The notes beneath the pieces are model-generated. The model was not told where the DNA came from, did no database searches, and was given only the letters and a program-made list of their open reading frames with translations. A stretch of 64,000 bases of DNA, taken from assembly GCA_049664225.1 (NCBI GenBank), contig JBATEX010000073.1, forward strand, positions 1 through 64,000, given 5' to 3'. Positions 17,518-25,766 of this stretch are shown here, piece by piece (the first letter of the stretch is position 1; each line of letters starts with the position of its first letter). Source of the stretch: JAUVRX01 sp049664225. GTDB lineage: Bacteria; Acidobacteriota; Thermoanaerobaculia; Multivoradales; JAHEKO01. The position numbers and the translations under genes were made by a program.

Positions 17518-17705
17518 TCCAGGCTGCCTCGTCGTCGAGCAAGCTCGATTCTATTGGAAGACCCTCGACAGAAGGGCACCCGGCGCCATCGGCGTAGTCG
17601 GCGCCTCGAGGCCCGGTGATATGCTCATCGCTGCTTCGATGAACTCGGACGTCGAACGTCCACCAACCACAAGACGATCATCCCAAATCAGGAGCAGGCA
17701 GGCGT

Positions 17706-19106
17706 ATGACCTCCCAGACGTCGAGGTTCCCAAGTCCGTGCTGGCCGATTGGCCACTTCCGTCCTGGCTGGATTCTGGTGCTTGCCCTGCTGCCACTGCT
17801 GGCCTGCGGCCATGACTCCCTGGAGAGCGACCCCGATCCGCCGCCCAACGTTCTGGTGATTCTCGTTGATGCCCTGCGAGCCGATCACCTCGGCGTCGGA
17901 GGCTACGGCCTGCCAACCTCTCCGGCGATCGACCGACTGGCAGAAGAGGGTGTGGTCTTCACCTCGGCCTTTGCACACTCCACCTGGACCAAGCCCTCCA
18001 TCGCCACGCTCTTCACTTCGCTGTACCCGGGGCAGCATGGCATCGATCGCGTAGGTGTGCAGGAGGGTGACGCCTACAGAACCGACATCCTCGACGACGG
18101 TTACGACACCCTGGCCGAGAGATTCCAGGCCGGAGGCTACACCACCATCGGTGTTCTCAATCAGGTGCATCTCCAGGCCCGCTTCGGTTTCGCTCAGGGC
18201 TTCGACCATTTCGAGGCCGTTCGCGGACTGAGTGCCGACAAGCTCAACAAAAAGCTACTGGGGCAGCTCGAAGGCATCGGCACCTCTCCCTTCCTGGCCT
18301 ATCTGCACTATCTCGATGTTCATTGGCCCTACACAAATAGACTCGAGGGACAACTGGAGGCCTTCGGCTCGCTCCAGATGCAGTCTGAGCCGCCTCGGCG
18401 GGGAAATCGAGTCGCCGAATGGGCGGAGAGCCTGGATTCGGAAACCGACCTCGCCGCTCTCAAAGGACGGTATGACCAGGAAGTCGCCTTCGTCGATACC
18501 GCCATAGGCAACCTGATGCAGGCGCTACAGGGGATGGGGCTCTACGAGAACACCATCGTCGTGGTGACTTCCGATCATGGCGAGGGCTTCCTCGAGCATG
18601 GCAAGCTGCTGCATAGCTACACTCCCTACGACGAAGTGCTGCACGTGCCCCTGGTCTTTCGCTTGCCCCAGACTCTTCTCGCCTCCGTCGCAGAAGTCGA
18701 TTCTCCAGTCGGATTGATCGACGTGATGCCCACTCTGCTGGAGCTTGCGAGCCTACCTCCGGCTCCGCAGGCACAGGGCAGGAGCCTTGTGCCCCTCATG
18801 CAGGGCGAGAAGATGCCGGCGCGGTGGATCTTCACCGAGAGCGCCGAGGCCGTGGCGGTGCGGAGCAGTACCCACAAACTCATCCGATTCCACGACGGTC
18901 GCCAGGAGTTCTACGAATTGCAGTCCGACCCGGACGAGCAGGAACCGTATTTCGGGGCCTGCGTCGACCTGTGTGGTCAACTGGCCGAGCAGCTGATTGG
19001 TCATCAGCGAGCGATGCGCGAGTTGCGAAGACTCGGCCGAGACGGTGGGACCGCCATCTTGGATGAAAAGGAGCTCGAAGAGCTCAGGAGTCTCGGTTAT
19101 CTATGA
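17706..19106 (+). CDS. Sulfatase-like lipoprotein, first of a coupled pair
   Basis: A 466-residue paralogue with lipobox LLACGH (Cys about 34) and metal motifs LVDALRADHLGVGGY and SDHGEGFLEHG. At the active-site turn it reads TWTKPSIATLFTSLYP, so Thr replaces the Cys/Ser of sulfatases and Ile replaces the Arg. It ends EELRSLGYL. The start is supported by AGGAG seven bases upstream. The stop overlaps the ATG of the next paralogue (ATGA at 19103-19106), which points to coupled translation and joint action. The substrate is unknown. Confidence 0.85.
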   Translation: MTSQTSRFPSPCWPIGHFRPGWILVLALLPLLACGHDSLESDPDPPPNVLVILVDALRADHLGVGGYGLPTSPAIDRLAEEGVVFTSAFAHSTWTKPSIATLFTSLYPGQHGIDRVGVQEGDAYRTDILDDGYDTLAERFQAGGYTTIGVLNQVHLQARFGFAQGFDHFEAVRGLSADKLNKKLLGQLEGIGTSPFLAYLHYLDVHWPYTNRLEGQLEAFGSLQMQSEPPRRGNRVAEWAESLDSETDLAALKGRYDQEVAFVDTAIGNLMQALQGMGLYENTIVVVTSDHGEGFLEHGKLLHSYTPYDEVLHVPLVFRLPQTLLASVAEVDSPVGLIDVMPTLLELASLPPAPQAQGRSLVPLMQGEKMPARWIFTESAEAVAVRSSTHKLIRFHDGRQEFYELQSDPDEQEPYFGACVDLCGQLAEQLIGHQRAMRELRRLGRDGGTAILDEKELEELRSLGYL

Positions 19107-20572
19107 GTCTCTTCACCGTCCGAGAACCTCGGTCCAATGGTGCAATCGCCAGATGCCTCACCGGGCTCCTGCTCGGTGGCCTCGTCGCCTGTAGCGGGCC
19201 CCCATCCGTGCCAGAGGCTCCCAGGAGAGTTTTCCTGATCACTGTCGATACCCTCCGCGCCGACCATATGGGGACCTATGGCTATCCCCGAAAGACGTCT
19301 CCAGCGCTCGACGGTCTGGCGAAGCAGGGTGTCACGTTTACCAGCGCAATCGCCCAATGGCCCAAGACCGGACCCTCTCTGGCCTCCATCTTCACCGGCC
19401 GGTATCCCAAGACAACAGGGCTCACCCACAGGGCTGCCCAGCAGATCCCTGACGAGTACCTGACCCTACCCGAGCTCTTTCAATCAGCCGGCTACAGCAC
19501 GCTCGGCGTGGTGTCCAACGCTGTCCTTTCGGCGGAGTTGGGCTGGAACCGGGGCTTCGACGAGTTTCTGGAAACCTGGAAGCTCGGGGGGGCGATCAGT
19601 GACGACCCGGTGGAGCATCGCAGGTGGGTCGGCGCGCCCTTGGTCAATCAACTGGCAATTCCCGCGCTCGAGCGTCACGCCGACTCGGAGAGGCTCTTCG
19701 CGTGGCTTCACTATTCTGATCCGCATGCGCCGTATCTGTTGCCGGAGGGCAGCAGCGATCCGTTTCTCGATGACGCCTTCGACACTCAAGACGAGCTGAT
19801 CGAGCATGAGCTACCCCCGGCCAGAGCCATCGACGACGAACGGCGGATGGGGTTCTACCTCGCCAGGTACGATGCCAATATTCTCGTTACGGATTCCTAC
19901 ATCGGCGCTATCCTCGACCATCTCAAGAGCCTCGGCCTCCTGGAAGATGCCCTGGTGATCTTCACCTCCGATCACGGAGAGGGTCTCGGCGAGCACGACG
20001 AGCTCTTCGAACATGGCAGGGAGCCCTACAACACGACGGCCCATGTACCCCTCTTCATTACCTATACCGGGGTCGCCAGAGCTGGCCGGCAGATCGACCA
20101 TCCGATCGAGCTGCTGGATCTCTACCCCACCCTTCGCGAACTGCTGCAGATCCCGGAGGGACAGGTCGGTCTCGAGGGATCTAGCCTGGTGCCCTTTCTC
20201 GGTTCGGAAAGCGCAATCGACACCAAAGATCTCACGCAGTTCCGCTACGCGTTCTCCGAGGCAGGCGGTGGGCAGATGCTCTGGCGTCACTACGTGTCCG
20301 TGCAAGACGGCCGCTGGAAGCTCGTCTTCCACCCGGCCGTCGACAGGAACGGCCGGCAGTTGCCCCCCACCTTCGAGCTTTTCGACTTGGACTCCGACCC
20401 ACAGGAGCTGGAGAACCTTGCGGGCCAACAGAAAGAGGAGTTCGATCGACTGTGGCAAGCTCTCTCGACATGGATGGAGAGCACTCCGGAGACAGGCCAG
20501 ATCGACCCCGACTCGGAAGCCTACTCGGAGGAGACGCTCAATGCCCTGAAGGCCCTGGGCTATCTGAACTGA
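19103..20572 (+). CDS. Sulfatase-like lipoprotein, second of a coupled pair
   Basis: A 489-residue paralogue with lipobox LVACSG (Cys about 31). Metal motifs are TVDTLRADHMGTYGY and SDHGEGLGEHDE. The nucleophile region is KTGPSLASIFTGRYP, again with Thr instead of Cys/Ser and without the Arg. It ends ALKALGYLN. Sequence similarity to the upstream gene is low outside motifs, so the pair is an old duplication or two separately acquired enzymes, not a recent tandem copy. Confidence 0.85.
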   Translation: MSLFTVREPRSNGAIARCLTGLLLGGLVACSGPPSVPEAPRRVFLITVDTLRADHMGTYGYPRKTSPALDGLAKQGVTFTSAIAQWPKTGPSLASIFTGRYPKTTGLTHRAAQQIPDEYLTLPELFQSAGYSTLGVVSNAVLSAELGWNRGFDEFLETWKLGGAISDDPVEHRRWVGAPLVNQLAIPALERHADSERLFAWLHYSDPHAPYLLPEGSSDPFLDDAFDTQDELIEHELPPARAIDDERRMGFYLARYDANILVTDSYIGAILDHLKSLGLLEDALVIFTSDHGEGLGEHDELFEHGREPYNTTAHVPLFITYTGVARAGRQIDHPIELLDLYPTLRELLQIPEGQVGLEGSSLVPFLGSESAIDTKDLTQFRYAFSEAGGGQMLWRHYVSVQDGRWKLVFHPAVDRNGRQLPPTFELFDLDSDPQELENLAGQQKEEFDRLWQALSTWMESTPETGQIDPDSEAYSEETLNALKALGYLN

Positions 20573-20602
20573 CAGTCGCGAGCACCCCGTAACTGGGGAG
20601 AT

Positions 20603-21145
20603 CTACCAGACCGACGAGAAGTCCCCGGCCGCCAGGTCCCAGGTACGGCCGTAGACGTGAACTTTCTTGGTCGGGCCCTGGGCGTCCTCTAGCGGCAGCC
20701 CGGCAAGAGTCCAGGCCAAGATGCTCCCCTCGAGGTTCCGCACATCCCATCCGTCCTTCTCGAGCTGACGGGAATAGAGGCCCGATCGATACCCAACAGT
20801 GCAGTAGGGAACGACAACGGCTCCCCGGAAGGACTCGGCCTGGCGCACGAAAGTCTGCTTGTCGATGGCGCCGGGAATCATCGAGACCTTCATTTCCTCA
20901 GGCTTCCGTACATCGACGAGAACAACCTGTTCCGAACCGCTCTGAAGCTCCAGTAGCTCCTCCACCGTGAGGCTCTGGATCGTCGGAAAGGACTTCCGAT
21001 ACTCCTCGTAGAGAGCTCTGACACGCTCCTTCTTCTCGGCGTCGGAGAGTGGCTCCGGTCGGCCGCCCGAACCACAAGCGATGAGCATCGACACCATGAC
21101 GGCGCAGGCGATCACACAGGCCGAGGTGAGACTCTTCGGGCGCAT
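20603..21145 (-). CDS. Rhodanese-domain lipoprotein
   Basis: A 180-residue exported protein. From the ATG at 21145 the signal ends in a lipobox SMLIACGSG. The rhodanese domain contains VVLVDVRKPEEM and the active-site loop VVVPYCTVGYRSG, which has the catalytic Cys, so sulfur transfer is possible. LEGSILAWTLAGLPL is the typical C-terminal segment. A longer frame starts at 21211 but runs into repeat DNA. The physiological sulfur donor or acceptor outside the cytoplasm is unknown. Confidence 0.85.
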   Translation of the reverse strand: MRPKSLTSACVIACAVMVSMLIACGSGGRPEPLSDAEKKERVRALYEEYRKSFPTIQSLTVEELLELQSGSEQVVLVDVRKPEEMKVSMIPGAIDKQTFVRQAESFRGAVVVPYCTVGYRSGLYSRQLEKDGWDVRNLEGSILAWTLAGLPLEDAQGPTKKVHVYGRTWDLAAGDFSSVW

Positions 21146-21189
21146 CCCCGAGAGTATACGTCGGCCCAGACCTGTCGGCCTGGTCCTCG

Positions 21190-21545
21190 AGGGTTGAAGC
21201 GCCCGGCTCACCGCCGGACGTTCTTTGAGGGCTTGGGGGTTGAAGCGGCCGCCGCCTCTGGCGGCCGATCTCTGAGGCAGTGGGCAAGAACGGATGCCTT
21301 ACCCGCCTTAGCCCCTTTGCCCCGACGCCGCCATTTCCACCTCCGGTGCGCGAGGTCGGTCCGGGGGGCAGGACCCCGGAGAGCTCCCTCCAAGGTCCTG
21401 GGGCTTGGGTCCCGGGGCCTGAACAAACGACCATCTTCGCGTGGAGGTTCGTCCGGGTGGCCCAATACCACCAACATCTCAAGACCCCAAGCCCTCAAAG
21501 ATCGGCCGAAGGAACGCCCGACCGCCTCAACTCTCAAGCCCTAGG
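21190..21545. repeat. Intergenic mosaic repeat island 3
   Basis: Lies between the divergent rhodanese and GntR-regulator genes. It contains a hairpin with stem CCGGC/GCCGG near 21202-21216, the linker TTTGAGGGCTTGGGG, a second hairpin GGCCGCC/GGCGGCC near 21247-21267, and a CCCCTTT/CCTTAG stretch. The module GGTCGGTCCGGGGGGCAGGA follows near 21354-21373. A reverse-oriented linker/hairpin unit lies near 21482-21535. No gene is seen. Confidence 0.8.
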
Positions 21546-21581
21546 GCTGCGAGCTCCTCGCAGCCTGCAACTTGTACGGAC

Positions 21582-21622
21582 TTGCGCTCTACTCCTATAG
21601 TGCTATATAATTGCATAGCACT
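21582..21622 (+). promoter_or_regulatory. Promoter with YtrA-type operator over the -10
   Basis: A -35 like TTGCGC (21582-21587) is 18 bases from a perfect TATAAT (21606-21611). The -10 lies inside an 8-base perfect inverted repeat AGTGCTAT/ATAGCACT (21599-21622). YtrA-group GntR repressors characteristically bind AGTGTA-like palindromes at their own promoters, so autorepression by the downstream gene is the natural reading. Confidence 0.75.
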
Positions 21623-21641
21623 GAGAAAGGAACCCACTACC

Positions 21642-22040
21642 GTGCAATTCGTCATCGTCCCAGGCAGCGAGCTTCCCATCTACCGTCAGATCATGCGACA
21701 GGTCACTGACGCCCTGTCAGGAGGTCGTCTGCAACCTGGTGACAAGCTGACCTCGCAGCGCGAGCTGGCAGAGCAGCTCGTCGTCTCTCCCCTTACCGTC
21801 AAGAAGGCCTACGACGAGCTCGAGCGTGAAGGACTCATCTCCACTGAGCGCGGTCGAGGCACATTCGTGACCGCCGCGGCTGCCGCTTCCGACCCTCGTG
21901 AGCAGAGGGAGCGGCTGCGCCCCATGGTCCGGCAACTACTCTCTCGAGCTCGCCTGTCGGGAGTCACGGTCGAGGCTGTGGCGAAGTTGCTCTACGAAGA
22001 AGAACAGCGCTGGATCGCCGAACGAGATCGTCAGTCATAG
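21642..22040 (+). CDS. YtrA-subfamily GntR repressor
   Basis: This 132-residue regulator has a winged helix (PIYRQIMRQVTDALSGGRL, LTSQRELAEQLVVSPLTVKK, STERGRGTFV). Only a short helical tail of about 50 residues follows, which is the YtrA layout with no large ligand domain. I chose the GTG at 21642, preceded by GAAAGGA, because it follows the promoter. A longer upstream frame lies in repeat DNA. It heads an operon with an ABC ATPase and permease, as YtrA does, and is probably a substrate- or envelope-stress-relieved repressor of that exporter. Confidence 0.9.
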   Translation: MQFVIVPGSELPIYRQIMRQVTDALSGGRLQPGDKLTSQRELAEQLVVSPLTVKKAYDELEREGLISTERGRGTFVTAAAAASDPREQRERLRPMVRQLLSRARLSGVTVEAVAKLLYEEEQRWIAERDRQS

Positions 22041-22059
22041 AGACTTTGGAGGGATCACC

Positions 22060-22953
22060 ATGAACGTCGTCGACTTCGAAAATATCCACCGCTCCTACCA
22101 ACGGGGAGCCGACGTCCTCAACGGAGTGACGTTCAACGTCGAGGCAGGCCGGGTCGTGGGACTCGTGGGCAAGAACGGTGCCGGCAAGACCACCCTTCTG
22201 CGAATCGCAATGGGCATGCTCGAAGCACAGCAGGGGGCGGTGCGTCTCTTCGGCCTGGACCCGCGCCGGGAGCCACTGGAGGTCAAGCGGCGCGTCGGAT
22301 TCGTCTCCGAGGATCAGATTCTGCCCCCGTTCATGAGGGTCGAGCAGATCCTCGATCTACACCGAAGCCTCTTTCCGAACTGGGACGAGAGCATTTCCCG
22401 CGACTTGATCGATCGGTTCGGAATACCGACCCGCAGCAAGATCAAGGCTCTCAGCAAGGGCCAGGCGCGTCAGGTGGCACTGCTTTGCGCCGTCGCCCAC
22501 AAGCCCGAGCTCTTGCTGCTGGACGAGCCAGCTGCCGGGCTCGACCCGGCGGCCAGACGTGAATTCCTTGAGACCTCGATCCAACTACTCAACCAGACCG
22601 GCTCGACGATCCTCTTTTCCTCTCACTACATGAGCGACGTGGAACGACTGGCTGACCGAATCGTGATGCTCCATGAAGGTCGGGTACTCATCGATTCCCA
22701 GCTGGACGAGCTTCGTGAGCAATATTCCCTGGCGCTGGTTCCACACAACGGCGGCGCCTCGAGGGCCAGGTTGGTTTCTCTGGAGGGCTGCCTGGGGGTG
22801 CGGGAGCGAAGCGACGGTCTGCACGCCATCTTCAATCTGGAACCCGAGTCGGCCGCACGACTTCTGGAGTCCGAATTGGGAATTACCGACAGTCTCTGCA
22901 GTCGGATCGCCCTCGAAGACATGTTCGTGGAGCTCGCAGGAGGACAGCAATGA
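22060..22953 (+). CDS. ABC transporter ATP-binding subunit (YtrB-like)
   Basis: A 297-residue ATPase with Walker A GKNGAGKTTLL, signature ALSKGQARQ, Walker B LLLLDEPAAGLDP and switch FSSHYMSDVE. The start has GGAGGG seven bases upstream and lies 19 bases after the regulator. The KNGAGKTT variant and the LSKGQ signature are typical of YtrB/EcsA-like ATPases controlled by short GntR repressors. The end overlaps the permease start as ATGA. The substrate is unknown. Relatives respond to envelope-targeting antibiotics. Confidence 0.92.
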   Translation: MNVVDFENIHRSYQRGADVLNGVTFNVEAGRVVGLVGKNGAGKTTLLRIAMGMLEAQQGAVRLFGLDPRREPLEVKRRVGFVSEDQILPPFMRVEQILDLHRSLFPNWDESISRDLIDRFGIPTRSKIKALSKGQARQVALLCAVAHKPELLLLDEPAAGLDPAARREFLETSIQLLNQTGSTILFSSHYMSDVERLADRIVMLHEGRVLIDSQLDELREQYSLALVPHNGGASRARLVSLEGCLGVRERSDGLHAIFNLEPESAARLLESELGITDSLCSRIALEDMFVELAGGQQ

Positions 22954-24812
22954 CCACAGAACCGAGTCTTCGCTTTCGTCTATCGCAAATCGGGCGAGAC
23001 CGGGCCCTGCGCTCCGTACCCCTGTGGATCGTCGTAACGGCACTCAACTCCAGCGTCCTGATGGGCGTCATCGCCATGAGGATCGCTCGCGACGCATCGA
23101 CTCGGCTTCCGACCCGTGAGCTCGCCCTGGTTCTGGGTCTGGCCCTCGCTGTCTATCTGCTGGCAGGTGGGGTTCGCAGTCGTTGTCGGAGAATCGACCT
23201 GGCCTTGCCGTTGTCGACACGGAATCTGTGGATGGTCCACTCCATCGCGACCTTCCTCGCCGGATTCCTGACCCTCCTGGCGTCGGCTGCGGTGTTGGCT
23301 GCACATATGTCGATTCTGTCCAGAATCTCTGCCTTTTCGGGAGGGGGCAAGGTGCTCGTTGGTCTCTGCGCTCAGTTGGCGGCCATCTGGTTCTTGGCTG
23401 TCATGGTGATGCAGAGCTACCGCACCGACCTGTGGAAACCGACCGGTCGACGCGCGATTCTGGCGAGCCTGGCCACTGCTGTCGGGGTTGTGATCCTGGC
23501 GGCAATTCCGGAGGGGAGCTCTCCATCTCTCACGATCGTGCCGATCGTGGTCGGGGTGACCTTGGGCTACAGAGCCCTCCGCAAGCTGCCCGATTGCCTG
23601 AGCCTGTGGCCGTCAGAGGTATCGACCCGGAGCTCCGAACCAGCCACTCCGGAACTGGCCCAGACCTCGGATTCTCTGCAGCCCGGCAGCCAAGGTCTTT
23701 CTCGCCTCGCTCCCTGGACACTCGTGGCCAGGACACTGTTCCATACTCCACCATGGGGAGCGGCCACTGGATGGATTGCCCTGCTTTTCATCGCCGGCCT
23801 CGGCTTCCTCATGAGTGGAGTGCTGCGAGCCTGGCAACCCGATGCCGATGTTCGACTCTGGGTTGCGGCCATGACCGTCTATATGTTGGTGGCCTTCTTC
23901 GCCCCACTCACCTTTCGCCTACCCACCATGGATCCCCTACCCGTCTCGCGCCGCCTCCTCTTCGCCCTGCTTGTCCTGCCGGCCGTCTTCAGCCTGATAC
24001 TCGGATACGCCGCAGGTTGGCTCACCCAGAGATATCTTGGCGACACCACCAGGGCCGTCCAATATCGGGTGGAGATACCCCACTATTGGGTCAGCATCCC
24101 CTATTCCAACCTGGAAATAGCCTGGGACGGAGAGGTCCCCGAGCTCACGTCCCCATGGGGGGAAACCCACCCCGCATCGAGCTCCACTCTGTTCCGAGGC
24201 AGCAAGGCGGCACTCTACTCCCCGTTCAATACCCCCGATGAAAGCTCAGCCGCCTTCGAAGCCCTCCTGACCAGTCGCGCGATCGAGAGCGTTTACGGTA
24301 CCTCTATCCTTCATGAAGAGATCCTGGAAAGGTACTTCGAAGAGGACGCAGACAAAGTGGTGGGACTCAAGCGGGGAGGTCTCACCCTGAAGGAGGACTA
24401 CCCGAACCTTGGCGAACCGGCCGTTCAGCGACAGTTCCTGGCTCTCATGGCCCTTGTGCTGGTCCCCTGGTTCCTGCTTCTGGCCGTCTTTCTCAGAACC
24501 TTCCGTGCGGACTTGAGTGACAGGACCCGTCAGGTGACCTTCGGCAGCCTTCTCGGCTTGCCCATGGCCCTCATGGTCGGGCAATTGGTGATGGCTGCAA
24601 CTGGTTTTGCTCGGCCCGATGTCCTGAGAGGTACCTTGGAGGTCCTGCTACGACAGGCAACCAGCTCGACGCCAGCGACGGTAACTCTCTCGATCGCCTG
24701 TCTGGCGCTGGTGATTGTCAGCTACCTGCTCGCGCAGCGGCAGCTGGTGAAGGCCGAGATCCCGATGACGCCCACCAAGTTCGCGCTGCTGGACTTCAGC
24801 CAAGAGTACTGA
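22950..24812 (+). CDS. Large ABC-2-like permease of the GntR-controlled operon
   Basis: A 620-residue membrane protein with six or so hydrophobic segments in the first 200 residues. A linker and a second membrane block (about 265-360) follow, then a soluble extracytoplasmic domain of about 120 residues (around 370-490), then three C-terminal segments. No clear family motif is visible, but the ATGA overlap with the ATPase makes it the permease of that transporter. It is about twice the length of simple ABC-2 permeases, consistent with two membrane halves in one chain. Confidence 0.8.
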   Translation: MTTEPSLRFRLSQIGRDRALRSVPLWIVVTALNSSVLMGVIAMRIARDASTRLPTRELALVLGLALAVYLLAGGVRSRCRRIDLALPLSTRNLWMVHSIATFLAGFLTLLASAAVLAAHMSILSRISAFSGGGKVLVGLCAQLAAIWFLAVMVMQSYRTDLWKPTGRRAILASLATAVGVVILAAIPEGSSPSLTIVPIVVGVTLGYRALRKLPDCLSLWPSEVSTRSSEPATPELAQTSDSLQPGSQGLSRLAPWTLVARTLFHTPPWGAATGWIALLFIAGLGFLMSGVLRAWQPDADVRLWVAAMTVYMLVAFFAPLTFRLPTMDPLPVSRRLLFALLVLPAVFSLILGYAAGWLTQRYLGDTTRAVQYRVEIPHYWVSIPYSNLEIAWDGEVPELTSPWGETHPASSSTLFRGSKAALYSPFNTPDESSAAFEALLTSRAIESVYGTSILHEEILERYFEEDADKVVGLKRGGLTLKEDYPNLGEPAVQRQFLALMALVLVPWFLLLAVFLRTFRADLSDRTRQVTFGSLLGLPMALMVGQLVMAATGFARPDVLRGTLEVLLRQATSSTPATVTLSIACLALVIVSYLLAQRQLVKAEIPMTPTKFALLDFSQEY

Positions 24813-24839
24813 CGCTTGGATTCCAACAAGAGGGCCTGG

Positions 24840-25589
24840 CTAGTCGGCCTCGCTACCCGTGAGCTTGGCAACCGCCTCGAGAAGAGGATCGGCGTGTGGG
24901 TTCTCCCCCTTGCCTTGTATCAAGATGTCCGACGGGCGGAGATCCTCGCCAAAGTAGGCCCGATTCCAAGACTGTCGGACATCGACCACTGATCCCTCGA
25001 CGGAGACTCCACCGTACAAACCCTTGTTCCTGGTGAAGACGATCAGATCGGCCGTAATGCCTGCGGCCCCGACACCCTCGCCAATCGGCCCTGCCGCGAC
25101 GCTGAGGTCGGCGCCGAGCTTCGCTGCGGTGTTCAAGAGGCGATTCAAGCCCCGCTCATTGGTGACGATGATGAGGGTCTCCGACGCCTGGCCCCCAGCC
25201 TGGAGTCCAAAGCTCACACCTCCAAGCGTGTAGAAAGCTGGCATGCTCCACCCGCCAGTCGCCTCGTTGCGTGCCACCAGCACTCCAGATCCCCCAGAGC
25301 CACCGAAGATGAAAGCGCCTTTCACCATTTGAGGGATGATCAGGAACCCCCTGGCAGTCTTCAAGTATCCGTCGTAGTTGCGGGTGAAGATGTCGTCGGT
25401 CTGGAAGGTCTCCACAGTGAGCCTCGACTTCTCCACCGTCTGGCGGGCTTTTTGCTCCTTGCTCTGGGCAGCTGCAGTTCCCACCACACCAAGAAAGAGG
25501 GCGAAAAGAGTGAGCGTAACCGTGGTGAGCCGCCGCGAATACCTGTCAGGCGAAGTCGAGATCCGGGTGCTTCTGTTCAATTCCAGCAT
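24840..25589 (-). CDS. SYLF (Ysc84-like) lipid-binding protein, exported
   Basis: A 249-residue protein with a signal peptide ending GTAAAQ (about 42) and a SYLF domain. Matching stretches are ARGFLIIPQMVKGAFIFGGS, GVLVARNEATGGWSMPAFYT and SFGLQAGGQASETLIIVTN, in the order seen in bacterial members. SYLF domains bind phosphoinositide-type lipids in eukaryotes. The bacterial role is unknown but the proteins are periplasmic. AGGAGG lies upstream of the ATG. It stands convergent to the ABC permease gene. Confidence 0.92.
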   Translation of the reverse strand: MLELNRSTRISTSPDRYSRRLTTVTLTLFALFLGVVGTAAAQSKEQKARQTVEKSRLTVETFQTDDIFTRNYDGYLKTARGFLIIPQMVKGAFIFGGSGGSGVLVARNEATGGWSMPAFYTLGGVSFGLQAGGQASETLIIVTNERGLNRLLNTAAKLGADLSVAAGPIGEGVGAAGITADLIVFTRNKGLYGGVSVEGSVVDVRQSWNRAYFGEDLRPSDILIQGKGENPHADPLLEAVAKLTGSEAD

Positions 25590-25766
25590 TCTGGGTAAGC
25601 CTCCTCGTGAGTCTGGTCCGACGCACTGTCATGGGATGGACCGGCCCCTACTCTATCCGGGATCTGTATTGGAACCGAAACACTCCACCTCGCCGGTGCT
25701 TGCGCTCTGCCTGGTTCTGCGAGGCCAGCGAGAACAGTACCAGCCCACTACCTTCCGGGATTCGAA

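Noticed and set aside
16129..20572. Calling these genes arylsulfatases
   Set aside because: The nucleophile position is Thr and the following Arg is missing in all of them, so the name would overstate what the sequence shows.
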